From positions 29,827,774-29,891,773 of the forward strand of contig CALNVZ010003429.1 in assembly GCA_940671915.1 (NCBI GenBank): a stretch of DNA of 64,000 bases, written 5' to 3'. Each line of letters starts with the position of its first letter. The first letter of the stretch is position 1. The notes beneath the pieces are model-generated. The model had not been told where the DNA came from, searched no databases, and saw only the letters and a program-made list of their open reading frames with translations. Shown one piece after another: positions 10,795 to 23,200 of this stretch. Made by a program: the position numbers and the translations under genes. The DNA is from Paracentrotus lividus. Its lineage: Eukaryota; Echinodermata; Echinoidea; Camarodonta; Echinidae.

Positions 10795-11675
10795 GTCCCT
10801 ACAGCCGGGGGCGTCCTAAATGAGTGCCCATTTTACAAAAAATTATATTTTGAATAAAAATAGCAAAAGTCATTTTCTAAACACACTAAATTTGATGTCA
10901 AAATAAAGAGTATTAAATTGTCTTAACGCTTGTGCTATTTTGAAATCATACTGAAATCGAAAACAGTGAGAGTTTTAATAAAGAAATGTTTTTTCTCATT
11001 TTTTAACGAAAATATTTTTGTTTCCCTTTTTTCAATAATTTTTAATAAATAGTTGTATAAAACATTGATGTTTTTAACTTTTCTAAAAACTACCTACGTG
11101 CATGTGAATGATGCTGTAAAAAGAAGGGAGTTATATCTTATTCCGATAAAGAATTATGATTAGATAAAGTCAGGAACGCAATATAGACAAATATCAACAA
11201 TTTGCCCCGTGACTGAGAATAACACAATACCCGCACGTGTATTTTGAAAAGCTGATTGTATGTGATGGCTGTGAGTAGGCAAACAAAAGTGCCAAAAATG
11301 CGACAAGTTTTCGATACTTGTTTTGTCTGCTAAAAGCTATCTTATGTTATCGGCCTTTCCTAATACACGTACGGGTATGGGATTCTTCTTCGATACGGGG
11401 CAAATTGTTGATATTAGTCTATATTGCGTTCCTGACTTTATCTAATCATAATTCTTTATCGGAATAAGATATAACTCCCTTCTTTTTACAGCATCATTCA
11501 CATGCACGTAGGTAGTTTTTAGAAAAGTTAAAAAAATCAATGTTTTATACAACTATTTTTTAAAAATTATTGAAAAAAGGGAAAGAAATATTTTCGTAAA
11601 AAAATGAGAAAAAACATTTCTTCATTAAAACTCTCACTGTTTTCGATTTCAGTATGATTTCAAAGTAGCTCAAGT
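10795..11675. mobile_element. Foldback element, member of the GTCCCTACAG...GGGGGCGTCC family
   Basis: Arms of about 305 bp (10,936-11,243 and 11,362-11,666) are near-perfect reverse complements around a loop of about 118 bp. Landmarks are TTTCAGTATGATTTCAAA against its complement, and AGTTATATCTTATTCCGATA against TATCGGAATAAGATATAACT. The unpaired left segment begins GGTCCCTACAG..GGGGGCGTCC, the same word found near the ends of the 15.1-19.0 kb element. The two therefore belong to one family, and this copy is probably truncated on the right. No ORF of note. Confidence 0.75.
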
Positions 11676-13780
11676 CCTTAAAGTCCTGTCCAAAACATGA
11701 AAGGGACTACTGATGGAGATGAGCAATGACCTGCGGATGGTAAACTCTTTCAAAGTCGAAGGACATTATGTATGACAGTAAACTATTTTTTTCAGTATAA
11801 TGAAATCCCTTGTCTTCACAATTACTTCGCAAGCACTTGATAATTAGGAGAGTGTTATTGCGGTTCATGGCACTTAATTATTGCAAACGTAACTATTATG
11901 TTTCAAGAATTTAAAGTCAATTAATGACGAAAGCAAATTTACTCATGAGATGACGAGAAATTTGTTTCATTAATGTTATCAAAGTTCGGTTAATTATGTA
12001 TAAAAGAGGTACTAATAATGATATAATGATCTTTTTGGGCAGCTATCTATGTCAAAATAATGAATACATACACATGTGCATGTACATAGTTTTGTTCCAT
12101 GATAAAGTTAAGAAGCACTGATAATGACTTACAACTAGCCTTGTTGAATAGTCCATGATTTTGATGGTACGTGTAACACTGCAAATATCCGATAGGTCAC
12201 CAAAAGTATATTTAAAAATGATAAAATATCATTCTTACCGCAAAAGAGCGCAGTTATAGATCCAGGATTTGAAAATAGAGGGTGCCTGACCCATGAGTAG
12301 TGAGCCGCCAAGTTTTCCCAAATTTTAAACTGTACAGTCTATTAGTATTAGTATTATAGAGGGGGCGTGTGCCCTGTGCCCCTGCCTGGATCCGCCACTG
12401 AAGCATGAGAAGTATTTGAAGGAATTCAAAAGTAATTGCCAGATTGATTTTTTACCAAACATTTGTAGGAACTACATTATGCTGATCATGTTCTGGTAAC
12501 AAATGTTTTAAGATCATTTTGAATACTAGCAGTCAGGATTTAATTGTGATGGATTTCATTGTGGCTATTAGTTTATTTTTGGTAGGTCTATTCCGTGTAA
12601 CTAAAAAGAGGTAAGATCACTGAGTGTAACTCTTAGTACACAGAATACCATAACTATTTCTATGTTCATGATGTTACAGGGCTCAGAATTAAATTTAGAT
12701 AGCATTTCCTCATAAAAGCCTTCAATTTTGTCGAGCATTTTCATTTTCACAAATGGTGCGGTTAAGTCCTCCAACATTTCTCTTCCATGACAATAAACCT
12801 TTACTGTGATGCTAAATACATTTGCCTTCAAATATACATCTGCATGTAGATCTGTGGCCCGAAATGCCCCTTGCCCCTGCCTTATTCTTTATTTTTTGTC
12901 AACAAAAATTGTGAGGTGAGGGCTCTGCTAATCATCAATACACTGAACAGGGAAGGAATGATAATTCACCTGAGGAGATGGTAAGCTTTAACTAACTATA
13001 ACCCTCTTTTCAGACTTTGGAGGGGAAGTTAAACTTACCATCTACACGTGTATTATTTTTCATTGAATTATACGGGACTATTATGAAATTGCTCAAAAAT
13101 ATTTGAAAAACTCCCTAATTAAAACAGTTTTGGGAAATGCTAACCATTATTTCAATGATTTTCAGATTTTCCCCTGAACTGGGTCCTAAAGTGTGCACCC
13201 CTTTTCCCGAGAAATCACAGGAACGACCGCCTGAGAGGGGGTGGGGGCTTTCTCCTTGAGACAGGAGCTCCATACTAATGGATATTCACCTAAAACTTTT
13301 AGTTGTTGAAATGACCTAATTTTATTTTTGTACAATTATTTGATTTTTTTATATTTACATTATTTCTCGTAAGACCATTGCCAGAGTAAAGATATGAATA
13401 TTTCATGGATGTTTTTTTTTCTTGGCAAGGATGCACTATAATGACCAGCTATGTGCCTAATTTAAAGCATTTTAATTAAGATCTTCTATGATATTGTGGT
13501 GTTCCATTACTTTAAAAATACTTATTACAACGTTAACAATTGACTTTAGCTTGGTCGCTACCAAGATTTCTACACTTACAAGTGTGGTTGCAATTACTAG
13601 TTGTACTAAGAGTCTAAGTTATCGTTAAAAAGTAACAAAGTATATGATATTGCGGAAGATATGCCCTTGATCCAACATGCTCAAGGTCATAAATTTACCT
13701 ATCAATATACATAACTAAAACAAGTTTGTTCACACTCCTCAAGTGGATTCAAGTTAGGGTTATAGGTACACAACGTTCTT
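11676..13780. other. Unassigned AT-rich DNA
   Basis: I recognise no gene. A possible short element with a terminal GGATCCGCCACTG word is listed separately at 12,250-12,404. The remainder shows no repeats or splice-flanked ORFs that I can support. Confidence 0.45.
12250..12404. mobile_element. Short element related to the GGCGGATCCAGG family
   Basis: ATAGATCCAGGATTTG near the left and TGGATCCGCCACTG near the right resemble the two ends of the element at 16,291-16,473. The left end is degenerate. Confidence 0.35.
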
Positions 13781-13802
13781 GTTATAAAAAATTACTTATC
13801 TC

Positions 13803-14955
13803 TGACCTTTGACCTTCAAAATATAGTTGTCACTACTGCAAAGTTCATTGTCTCTCAATATACACAATGCAATGAACCTAGATTTTTCATCATATTTACA
13901 GGATTGTTGACATCTACTGAACTCTGACCTTTGACCTGTATAACTGTCACCTCGTTGCTCCTATATGTTAATTTGCCTCAGTATCAATATAATATAATTC
14001 CCAAGTTTAGTCAGCATTCCTCATGTAAAAACAAACAAATTTCTCATCTTTTCACAGGTTTCTTGACATCTACTGACCTCTGACCTTTGACCTTAATATG
14101 GTTGTACCAAAAACCATATAAATTCATGCCTAAGTATCAATAGAGGCTAAAGTTTGGCTGATAGTTCTCTATAGTTGATCTCGAGCTGGCCATAGGATAA
14201 AAGAAATTTCTCATCATTTTCACAGGATTTTGGATATCCATTGACCTCTGACCTTTAACCTTCAAATATTTTAATTACAAAATTAAACTAAGTTTGGTTT
14301 ACATACCTGTACTGGGTTTTAAGTTATGCTAGGATAAGGGAAATTTCTCATCATTTTCACATGTTTTAGACATTTATTGACCTCTGACCTTTGACCTTCA
14401 TACGGTTACTACCAAAACCTGCTCATCTTATTTGCATATTGTTATACATAATTTACCACAATTTTGTTAAGTATGCTTTACTAATTTTCAAGTTATAAGT
14501 GAAAACAAACATGAGATTACATTTATTCGACATGATTTTAGGCCAAAGGTGACCTTTATTGACCTTTGACCTTTTGACCCCTTCCACCACTCGAAATCCT
14601 TAGGACTTTTGATATGTTGTAGAGGAGATTTTACTGATTAAGATACATGTTTCATATTTTGTAAGGTTGAACCATATTGACTGTATATATAGTTGTATGT
14701 TAAGTTATGCCTATAGGACATTTATTGACCTCTGACGTTTGACCTTCAAATGGTTACTACCAAAACGTGTTCATTTTATTGCTATACATAATTGACCCAA
14801 GTTTTGATAAGAATATGATTTGCTAATTTTCAAGTTATATGTTGAAATAAACATGACATTACATCATTTTTACATGATATAAGGCCAAAAATGACCTTTA
14901 TTGACCTTTGACCTTTTGACCCCTTTCCACCACTCGAAATCCTTAGGACTTTTGA
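13803..14955. repeat. Degenerate tandem array with eight DR1-type TGACCTTTGACCT sites
   Basis: TGACCTTTGACCT occurs exactly at 13803, 13925, 14081, 14385, 14560 and 14901, and with one mismatch at 14249 and 14733. All eight are on the same strand at intervals of 122-175 bp. Most copies are followed by TTCAAA or TTTTGACCCC. The last four form a higher-order unit of about 345 bp, with long shared stretches around GGACTTTTGATATGTTG. The complement AGGTCAAAGGTCA is the classical direct-repeat-1 site bound by HNF4, RXR, PPAR and COUP-TF nuclear receptors. Whether any receptor binds here is inference. Confidence 0.8.
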
Positions 14956-16290
14956 TATGTTGTAGAGGAGATTTTACTGATCAAGATCATGTTTCAGATT
15001 TCTGTTGCAATTAGTGTGAGGTTGAACATATATTGACTGTACTATTAATTTTTTCTTACTTCGAAAGAAATCCCGCTCGGTGTGATTACCCAGGGAGCAA
15101 AACCCCATATTTTGGAAGGAGCTGACATGTCGAGATATAAAGTAGTCCTATCTAGGATGGTTGTATGGACCTAACCAACACTCGCTAGGGTGGACTACTC
15201 TTCAGATCAGCTGCAGGAGGGTCCCTACAGGTGGGGGCGTCCAAAATAGCCACCCCTTTACAAAAATTAGCATTCTGAACAACAATGTTTGAAGCAGAGT
15301 TTCAATACATTGAATTTGGTATCAAATTAAAGATAATAAAATTTCTACTATTTGGTACTATTTTCAATAAGAATCATGTTCAGTAAAGGTAAAATTTTAA
15401 GCGTTAAACTTGATTTTTCTCATTTTTTTCAAAAAATAATTTTTATCTATTTGTTGTTTATCTTGTGTAATAATCATGTCAAGACCTGAAGCGCGAAACT
15501 TTTTAGAAATGTGCCCTAATGTATTGACAAGAGTAAGTAAAAAAAAGAAAAAGTAATACCTTTTTCCAATAAAAAGATATAACGCTTAAAAGTTACAACT
15601 GCAATATACTGAAAAACGACGTTTTTGCCCCATATATGTGGAAAGCCCATAATACACGTGTAATACCCTATTTACAGTGCGCGCATGTGTATTGCACGGC
15701 GTGATCTAACAATTATTACAGGATATGCAAGTTTCCATAAGGTTAATGAAGAACCCTATGTTCAAATGGATTTCTCGACCAATTTGTTGTGAAGAGGGTG
15801 GTCATGAACACGGGACCAATTTTGGGGCGGCAGATTTAAAATAAAAAAAAAACCTCTGAGTTTAACAGAGTTATAAATAATTTGTTTGCCTATTTATACA
15901 GAAACCACGTACCCCCAGGGGCCGCGGGGTCGGGGATGGGCTGGGGCTGCAGCCCCCCTTTTTGTCATTAAAACGTGTACAAAAACGCAAAAATGGCCAA
16001 AGGGCTGCCTAGATTGGTGATTTTTAGCCTGTTCAGCCCCCCCCCCTCCAATATCGGCCTCATCCCCTCCATTTTCAAAAACGCTCCCCGGGCCCTGCCC
16101 TCTCCTCCAGAATATTTTCTTACAGGCTGTGATCAAACAGATTTTGGATTATAAAATTTATATTATAAGGGCATTTTCTGAAATGGTGGTACTTTCGCCA
16201 GTGGCATAAAGAGCGGAGTATTAAAATTGGAATAGACTGGGAACCAGAACCAGAAATTTGTCAAGAACATTTTGCGGCTTTAGTCCATAC

Positions 16291-16473
16291 CAGTGGCGGA
16301 TCCAGGATTTCATTACAGGGTCCTTTTTTTTTGGTGGCTTCGGCCATCAAAGAGGTCATCTTGAATCAGCCATAGGGGTAGAGTTAGGGGCTCAATGGGC
16401 CCGCCTGTCCATTTTCCTTTTTTCTGGGGGGGGGGGAGGGGTCGGGCCCACTGGCTCCCATGGATCCGCGACT
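16291..16473. mobile_element. MITE-like insertion with GGCGGATCC ends
   Basis: CAGTGGCGGATCCAGG at the left and TGGATCCGCGACT at the right are imperfect inverted repeats, with G-rich and C-rich runs between. It lies in the central region of the larger foldback element, so it is probably nested. Frames across it are shadows. Confidence 0.5.
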
Positions 16474-17055
16474 TCTAACCCCCCCCCCCTATCCGCAGCC
16501 CTCTCAGCGACAACTGTTGATTTCAATTGTCGACAACCACTTGAAATATATTTGTCTGTAGCATAGCAGCAGGCAGAAGTTTGTTTGATTTACCATGATG
16601 CTTGTGACTCTTAATACGAGTTGAGGAAATTTGGGTTTGAAAATACATAAAAAGTGCTCTTTTTAGATTTTTACAATTTCACAAGGTTTTGTTTCAAAAA
16701 AAGGAGCACTATTATTGAGAAAAGAGGGCACTTTATATTACTATTGAAAGAGGTACATTTGTCATGTTTGTGATGCCTGAAAAAGTGGGGTGCACTGAAG
16801 AACCTGCCCCTCCCAGTTTCACTTGTAGGCACCCTACTTCAGCTGGCCTATCGAAACAATCCGACGATATTTGGTTTGGGTCTATAAACCATCCCATAAA
16901 GCTATTCAAGAAAACCAGCGATTCATCTTCACCATTGTATCCAAATAGAGTATTTTATATTTCCAATAATCTCCTTTTCAGGAAATATAAAATACTCTGT
17001 TACCAAAAGATACTTGTAAATGTATGCAAAATACACTTTCGGTCATAAAGCTTGG

Positions 17056-17142
17056 ATTTTATTATTATTATTACTATTTTTTTATTTTATTTATCAGTAT
17101 TATTATTAATATCATTATTATTATTATTATTATTATATTATT
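17056..17142. repeat. (ATT)n-rich microsatellite
   Basis: Interrupted TTA/ATT triplets run over about 85 bp in the central part of the foldback element. Confidence 0.7.
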
Positions 17143-18194
17143 AGCTTCAGCCACAATCATTTTGTCTGGTTTGAGTCTTATTTTTTTACTCCACTGTGTT
17201 GATCACAGCCTGTAAGAAAAACCTCGATATCAAAATTGGCACATCCAATCAGGTACACATATTGAGGGAGGGGGCGGGGCCGGGAGCGTTTTTGAAAGTG
17301 GAGGGCTTAGCAGAAAATGGGGGGGGGGGCTGAAAAGGCTAAAAATACAAATCTATGGCGCATTTTCTTCGCGTTTTGTACACGTTTACTACAAAATGGG
17401 GGTGCAGCCCCGCCCACCCTGGCTCCGCGGCCCTTTGCCGCCCGAAAATTGGTCCCGTGTTCATGACCGCCCCCCCCCCATTCCATTCCCTTCACAAAAG
17501 ATTGGTCGAGAAGTCCATTCTTATTAACCTTTATGGAAACTTGCATATTCATTGTATAATTGTTATATACCTCATTTTAAGAATCTTAATAATATCTCTG
17601 ATTGGTTGAAAGTGCAGTCATAATCTGACCTATGGCCGCCATAGTCATTTTTCCCGGTTTTACCGGTCAATAGAACATTTTACGTACTTTTTGCCCGTGG
17701 GCATAGTGCGATCCCCATTTGTTTACGTACGTGCGTGCAAGGCTGCTTTATTTCAGATACCATAATTTGCGGCGCGATTTGGTCGATAATTTTAGAGCAA
17801 CTCCGCTGCTTGTGCGTCAAACGCGCGCGCGCGCAGCGTAGACAAATTCTTTTCGTCGCGCTAGAACGAGATCCCAGATTTCTAGTTGAGGCGTTAAGCC
17901 TGAATTCCGATGACGATGTTGATCTAAACAAGCGATTTAGAGGTTAATCTTCCTCGCATTTTGCAGTTAACTGTAAGTAGAATGCAATTGTGTTGGCCTG
18001 TGCATGTGGCGAGCATGCATATTGTGGCCTGCAGAGCCAGAGGCTCGAACTGACTTAACTTTCATGACATGTTCTAGGCTAGTCTAGATCTAGGCCCTAA
18101 CGTTATTTTAAAATCTAGATCGTAGACTTCACTTAGACTTAGTTCTAGGTCAAAATTAGACCGTGTTTGTTGTTTTTAGATTCGGCATACAAAA

Positions 18195-18361
18195 TATATA
18201 TTGACTGCTTTTATTTTCGGGACATGGTCGTTTCTAGACTGCTCTCGGGAATCTCCGAATCTGCCATAACCCGCGACCTGCGGTCTTGGGTTATAGCAGA
18301 TGCGGAGATTCCCTTGAGCAGTCTAGAAACGACCATGTCCCTCAAAGCAGTCAATATATCT
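18195..18361. repeat. Near-perfect hairpin, arms ~75 bp
   Basis: GGGACATGGTCGTTTCTAGA and TCTAGAAACGACCATGTCCC mark the arms. Pairing extends outward to ATATATTGACTGCTTT / AAAGCAGTCAATATAT and inward to CCATAACCCGCGACC / GGTCTTGGGTTATAGC. It lies within the right arm of the 15.1-19.0 kb element and has no mirrored counterpart in its left arm, so it may be a separate insertion. Confidence 0.75.
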
Positions 18362-18966
18362 ATATTAGATCATGCCGTGCACTGTAATAGGGTATTACAC
18401 GTGTATGTATGGGTTTACCACATGGGGCAAAAACGTCGTTTTTTCCGTATATTGCGGAGGTAACTTTATAGCGTTATATCTTTTTATTGGGAAAATGAAT
18501 TACTTTTATTTTTTACATACTCTTGTCCATAGATTGGGGCACATTTCTGAAAAGTTTCGCGCTTCAGGTCTTGACATGATTATTACACGAGGTAAAATAA
18601 TGAATAGATAAAAATCTATTCTTTGGAGAAAAAAATGAGAAAAATCAAGTTTAACGCTTAAAATTTTACCTTTACTGAATATGATTCTTATTGAAAATAG
18701 TTCCAAATCGTAGGAAATTTTATTATCTTCAATTTGATACCAAATTCAATGTATTTGAAACTCTGCTTCAAACATTTTTGTTCAGAATGCTAATTTTTGT
18801 AAAAGGGGCGGTTATTTTGGACGCCCCCACCTGGAGGGACCCTCCTGCAGCTGATCTGAAGAGTAGTCCGCCCTAGCGATGTTGGTTAGGGTCCATACAA
18901 CCATCCTAGATAGGACTACTTTTTATATCTCGACATGTCAGGTCCACCCTACTTGCTCCCTGGGTA

Positions 18967-20291
18967 GATATTCAAATCGACCGTTGAACGTTAGCGCGGG
19001 TAAATGGACGCTAATGCGCCGGGCGTATATTGCTGTTTGTGGTCCGTGCTGCACGCGCTGTAATTAACGATGTTGATGGAGAGCTGGTCTAGATTGGTAC
19101 TCAGATTTTTGTTTCATATTACTGATCTAACCAACCTATGACAGTAAGATTGAATAGACAGTATAGGTTGATCATATTCTAAAGTTGTGCCAAGTTGCAT
19201 TAGTTTTCGTAATTTGTGAAAAAGGATGACACTACCTGCAAGTGGTTGTTGAAAAAACATGTCATTACTGACGATTTTATGTCATAATTCGGTGACCATT
19301 GTTCTCCGATACCTTATACACACGTATTACTTAACTAGCATCAGCCCTTATCGCAATATCGCAATCATAACCCTGACCCCACATCCCAAACAAAATAAAG
19401 TCTGGCAAAAGTCCACAAATTAGAGTCGATGTGTCTTGTTTAAACGAATATGCGGTTGTTATCCTTCAGGTATGCGTTAATTGTGATGTGCTTTGCGTCA
19501 AAGCTACCGGAAAACTTTGTACATATGTGATATTTTGCTTGCCCCGGGAGTCTATATATTCCAACAATTTCCGCGGAATGATCAAGTGATTACAATATTG
19601 AAGTAACAGCGATACAGCATGAATAATGAAAAAAGCGAGTTAACATAACCTGCAAAGTAAAAAAAAAATATCAAGTATTTTTCTTTTATATATATACGGT
19701 ATATATAACTCAGATTCGTAGCAAGTCATTCTTTTTTAATACACTTTCAAAAATACCTAGTCAATTGATTAAAAAATAATCTTCAAAACACGGTCTTCTA
19801 TGACAACTTTTGATTTGTCAAATAAATTTGTCATGTAAGATTTCCTTGTCGAGTCTTTAAATAAATTTGATCAATGCAAATTCGTCAATAATTTATGGGA
19901 AAAGGTTTGTCATTTGACTAGGCTTAATTCGTCATGCTAAGAACTTAATTTGCCATTCATTGAAATAAATTCGTAAAGTATGACATACATTTCATCGTGC
20001 AGGCAAATTAATTCGTTAACAAAGCATTGCTCAAAACCCACCGCGTGACGATTCGTTTCTGTCAATGAAAACAAATTTGTCATACACAAGGTTGTCACAA
20101 AAACTAACTTTTGGTGCATTATATATTCTGTTGATTCATATTTGAGTAACAACAATAACATTTTTTATAAATTCATAAGAACTTATTTACAACTTTTATA
20201 GATTACCTGACATTTTGTCAAACTTTTAAAAAATATACAGTGCGTCCCAAAAAGAAGTATACACTTTTGAAATGGCTGCCAATCTAAAAAA
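18967..20291. other. Unassigned DNA with dispersed AATTCGTCA / AAATTTGTCA words
   Basis: Between about 19,810 and 20,090 the words AAATTTGTCAT, AATTCGTCA and close variants occur about eight times, mostly on the same strand. ACAGTGCGTCCCAAAAAG at about 20,238 precedes the inverted-repeat element that follows. I see no gene. Confidence 0.45.
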
Positions 20292-23200
20292 ATATATGGT
20301 CGATTCCAGCGAAAAGTGTACACGGTGTTTTTGATCATGTTCAGGCCAATAAAAAAAATCCAAAAAAAATGTAGGAACCTCAAGTTTGCGTTTCATGTAT
20401 CCGCACCGGTGAACTTATTCGTGCCGCATTTATTCCAACTTCATTTGAAGTGAACTTTTTTTTTAACGATTTAAAAACATGCCATTTGGGTCCATCTTTG
20501 GAAAAAAAAAAACTTAATTTTTTTTTCGCGACCAAACTTTTTAAAGAAAATCATCAAATAATTTAGATTCAAGTTGTATTTTAGGATGGCACACATCTCA
20601 GGAGAAATTGTACCAAATTTGAATAATAGGGCAATCCAAACAATCTCTGTAATTTTTTTTTCGAGTGGTAAATTTGAATGTTACCTACGAATACAGCTTT
20701 TTTAAAAGCTTATAAACCATACTAGATATAACGAAGTACGGCTCCTAATTGCCGTACAGAAGCGCCTCACCATTCCCTATCGACATGCATTGTTCCCAGT
20801 GACATTGCTTTCTTTGTTAATCTGGCAGAAGAGGTCAAAGGCCCGAAATTTTCGTGTGGTAAAAAAATTCAGTTACCTACGAATACACCTATAAACCACT
20901 GCCATTTCTATACCTTAAGAGATTAGTGACAAATATTGTAGGGAAAGTTGACAAAAGATGTCTTGCTGACGTGTATAAACTTTTATCATCCTTGAACAAT
21001 AGATTTTTGAGATATTGCCATTTAAGTGCTGTATTCGTAGGTAACAATTGACATTCCGAATGTTACCTACGAATACAAGTATGCATAGCGTGTTTCTGGC
21101 ATATATTTTAGTAATTTGTCTTGAGACTAAAGTAACAAATTTTTGTAGTTTTATTTGTCATATAAATAGGATATTGTGTGATAATTTTCTTGTTTAGAAT
21201 CTTATGTATTCATTATGTTTCGATATTTTCCTTATTAATGTAAAATTATTTATATTTTTAATATTATTGTTGAGAAGTAATTTTCCTCTGAAACAATGAT
21301 ATTATCAAGTTTAATTTATTTCGTAGCGCTTATCAAGTGGGGAAACTCTTTCAAATTTAATTACCAAAAAAATTATAGCTTTTTAGGAATAAATAAAAAC
21401 ATGGGATAACATATCCTGCAGTGGTGTCACGTGTATTCGTAGGTAACAATGTGTATTCGTAGGTAACAATGTAACGTAAACTGTCATTTTCGTCTTTACA
21501 ATTAACCTCACATTGCTTTTTCTTTATTGGAAAGGGAGGAATAGTCCCAATAGATATTGGGGACATCGTTTGGACCCAATAATATAAGTTATTTTATTGG
21601 TGATTATCAGATTTGAAGTAAAGTGCCCCAAATTATGCCTTATTGCATTATTCGGGATTAACAAATCTTTTTTTCCTATTTCATTCAAGGCACGTTTGCC
21701 GATTAACACAATCTGTACATAACAGATGTGAATTTACCTTCTCTAATTTTATTTTAAAATACGAAATGAATAATATTTACTGAGATGGATTTTCATTACT
21801 TATAAAAAAATAAAAACAAAACTAAACGTTGATTTTTATTACGACTTATCCTTTTTTTAGATTTCATTTTTCAGGTGTTTATGTTTCTTATTAATGAATT
21901 GCAATCTGGAGTTCAATACAAAGCAAACATGCCTCATTTCTTTAAGTTATCTTTAATTTCCAACTTGGGATTTCATGCGTATTTACTCAGACCTCATAAT
22001 GTCATAAGTTATCGAAACCATGTTGATTAAACTAAAGTTGTTTTCATTTTCTTTTTTATTTTTCATGAAAATGAAAATGATGTAAAAGTGACAGATGCAG
22101 ACGTATATCTCTCTCTTTAATCATACAGTGCAGTAGAAATTGAATTTGGTTGGGAAATTTAGCCTGGATGTGTGTCATTGATGTATTATATTCTCTCAAA
22201 ATGATTTGATTTTGATTACGTTCGAGCAAGAGGTCTTTAATTCTTTCCAATATTCATATCATATCAAGAAACAGTCAGTTATGAATATTTTAACTCATAA
22301 GCAGTTCAAGACACTCACTGTTACCCACAAATAGTATCATTGGAATAAGATAACAGAATGGGATAATCATATGTGCATGTAAGTGCCTAGATATATACGA
22401 CGATACAATACAACATTTTTTATTTTTTATTAAAAGGAACGGTATAATGAATATTTAGATTTAAAAATGAAATATAGCTAATATTTTGTTCGTTTATGGT
22501 TTCATGCTTATGTAAATATGATTTCAGAATAAACGTGATGAAAGAATGCCTATACCAGTTGGTGAATCATTAAAAAAAAGTGCTCTACATCTATAATGTA
22601 ATGTTCGTTGAAAGACATTTGATTAACATTTTTTTTTTCTTTCGAATTATGTAAAAGTATTTATGTTAGACAGAAGATATCGTATTCATTTTTTATTGTT
22701 GGCTAGGGGCTGATGCTATTAATAAATATTCTCAATATATTATTCTCATGTGCGAATCTTTTAGTTTAGACGTTTATCTTTTTAATCGGTTTTTATGCTT
22801 GTTATCAAGCACAATGTTGAGATACATACCTTACACTTACTAGTACCAATAATCTTGATTAAAAGATATAAACATATGATAAACAGGACAAATATTGACG
22901 TTTTTGGTTAAAAGTTAGTGTTTACCTAATACTTGGCAGTATGTTCCCACATATTGGCTGAGAAAGATATTTTTCACAAGAAACAATTAGTTTGATACCT
23001 CGACACGATTATTATATCAATTGGATCCAAACAAATAGTTTAAAATATACATGTAAGCCAGTTATACCTATGTTACCTACGAATACATTAGCTGTTACCT
23101 ACGAATACATATGTTTCTACCTCTTCTATAAACAAAAGTAATGGGCGGATTCCAATTTTTTAAGGGTTATAATGAGGAGTCATTCTATTTTCTTTCAGTA

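Larger units (their letters stand above)
15087..18966. mobile_element. 3.9-kb foldback element with long inverted arms
   Basis: The ends are TACCCAGGGAGCA and TGCTCCCTGGGTA (one base inside differs). Inverted homology runs inward over roughly 1 kb on each side. Paired landmarks include GACATGTCGAGATATA, CAGATCAGCTGCAGGAGGGT, AAAACGTCGTTTTTGCCCCA-like text, ATTGGTCCCGTGTTCATGAC and CAGGCTGTGATCA. The right arm (about 17,190-18,966) is longer because it carries an extra segment with its own hairpin. The element could be flanked by TA. No transposase is seen. The right arm plus downstream DNA recurs at 25.9 and 43.6 kb because of the window's large duplication. Confidence 0.75.

Noticed and set aside
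17680-18463. ORFs within the right foldback arm
   Set aside because: They cross inverted-repeat and hairpin sequence, and no domain is recognisable.
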